From positions 54,404 to 60,417 of the forward strand of contig NZ_LECR01000090.1 of assembly GCF_001602625.1 (NCBI RefSeq): a stretch of 6,014 nt of DNA, given 5' to 3'. The stretch comes from Sodalis-like endosymbiont of Proechinophthirus fluctus (lineage in GTDB: Bacteria; Pseudomonadota; Gammaproteobacteria; Enterobacterales; Enterobacteriaceae). Below the pieces are notes generated by a model. The model was not told where the DNA came from, made no database searches, and worked only from the letters and a program-made list of their open reading frames with translations. Positions 5,926 to 6,014 of this stretch are shown one piece after another (the stretch's first letter is position 1; every line of letters starts with the position of its first letter). The position numbers and the translations under genes are program-made.

Positions 5926-6014
5926 CTTATATCCCCATTCCCACCGTCACGGCCAGCGCTTAAAATAACGCACACTGGAGTCGGGTAATAATCATATCGT
6001 CAATACCCGTCATG
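5926..6014 (-). other. Window edge, possible upstream part of the unidentified gene
   Basis: All three minus-strand frames here carry stops. The frame directly upstream of the unidentified product reads RYFKRWP, a stop, then RWEWGYK into the open frame, so this may be the continuation of that gene broken by a nonsense change. Too little sequence to decide. Confidence 0.25.

Noticed and set aside
5538..5947. 11-bp direct repeat ATTCCCACCGT (5538-5548 and 5937-5947) flanking the unidentified frame, as target-site duplication of a mobile element
   Set aside because: A few 11-bp repeats are expected by chance in 6 kb, there are no terminal inverted repeats, and the enclosed product does not resemble a transposase.
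1..6014. CRISPR array, tRNA, rRNA, riboswitch, toxin-antitoxin or defence system
   Set aside because: No spaced direct repeats, no cloverleaf or conserved RNA sequence, and no family signatures of such systems were found on reading both strands.

Overview
The window looks like part of a heavily degraded bacterial genome in the style of a recent insect endosymbiont. A Sodalis-like enterobacterial lineage is my best guess, but this rests on decay style, base composition and gene families, not on a database match. I see no gene that is both recognisable and intact. At least seven protein families can be read only by switching frames and reading through stops.

Layout. 63-182 (+) is the N-terminal FAD-binding end of an oxidoreductase. 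180-1341 (-) is a wrecked gluconate 2-dehydrogenase-type operon in the order subunit 3, GMC flavoprotein, cytochrome c. The last two are fused by a large deletion and the cytochrome is cut at the junction with the FAD fragment. 1342-1740 has no recognisable gene: an AT-rich upstream region with an inverted repeat, then GC-rich sequence. 1741-1959 (-) is a possible C-terminal piece of a dihydrodipicolinate synthase-family aldolase/lyase. 1960-2071 is AT-rich and carries a perfect 14-bp palindrome and a second inverted repeat. 2072-2766 (+) is a broken endonuclease/exonuclease/phosphatase (EEP) family protein. 2861-4200 (-) is a full-length but decayed biotin carboxylase, preceded at 4211-4322 (-) by the N-terminal stub of its biotin carboxyl carrier protein. 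4323-4564 is a divergent intergenic region. 4565-5490 (+) is a full-length decayed LysR-type regulator resembling Nac. 5536-5925 (-) is an unidentified open frame and one of the longest uninterrupted frames here.

How the genes would have worked together (inference). The dehydrogenase operon would have oxidised a sugar or sugar acid in the periplasm and passed electrons through its cytochrome c to the respiratory chain. The accB/accC-like pair would have formed the biotin-carboxylating half of an acyl-CoA carboxylase or related biotin-dependent enzyme, divergently placed from a LysR regulator that may have controlled it. Neither unit can work as read: heme, biotin, ATP and metal sites are lost. 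I find no RNA gene, CRISPR array, complete mobile element or previously undescribed system. The interest lies in how the genes were lost.
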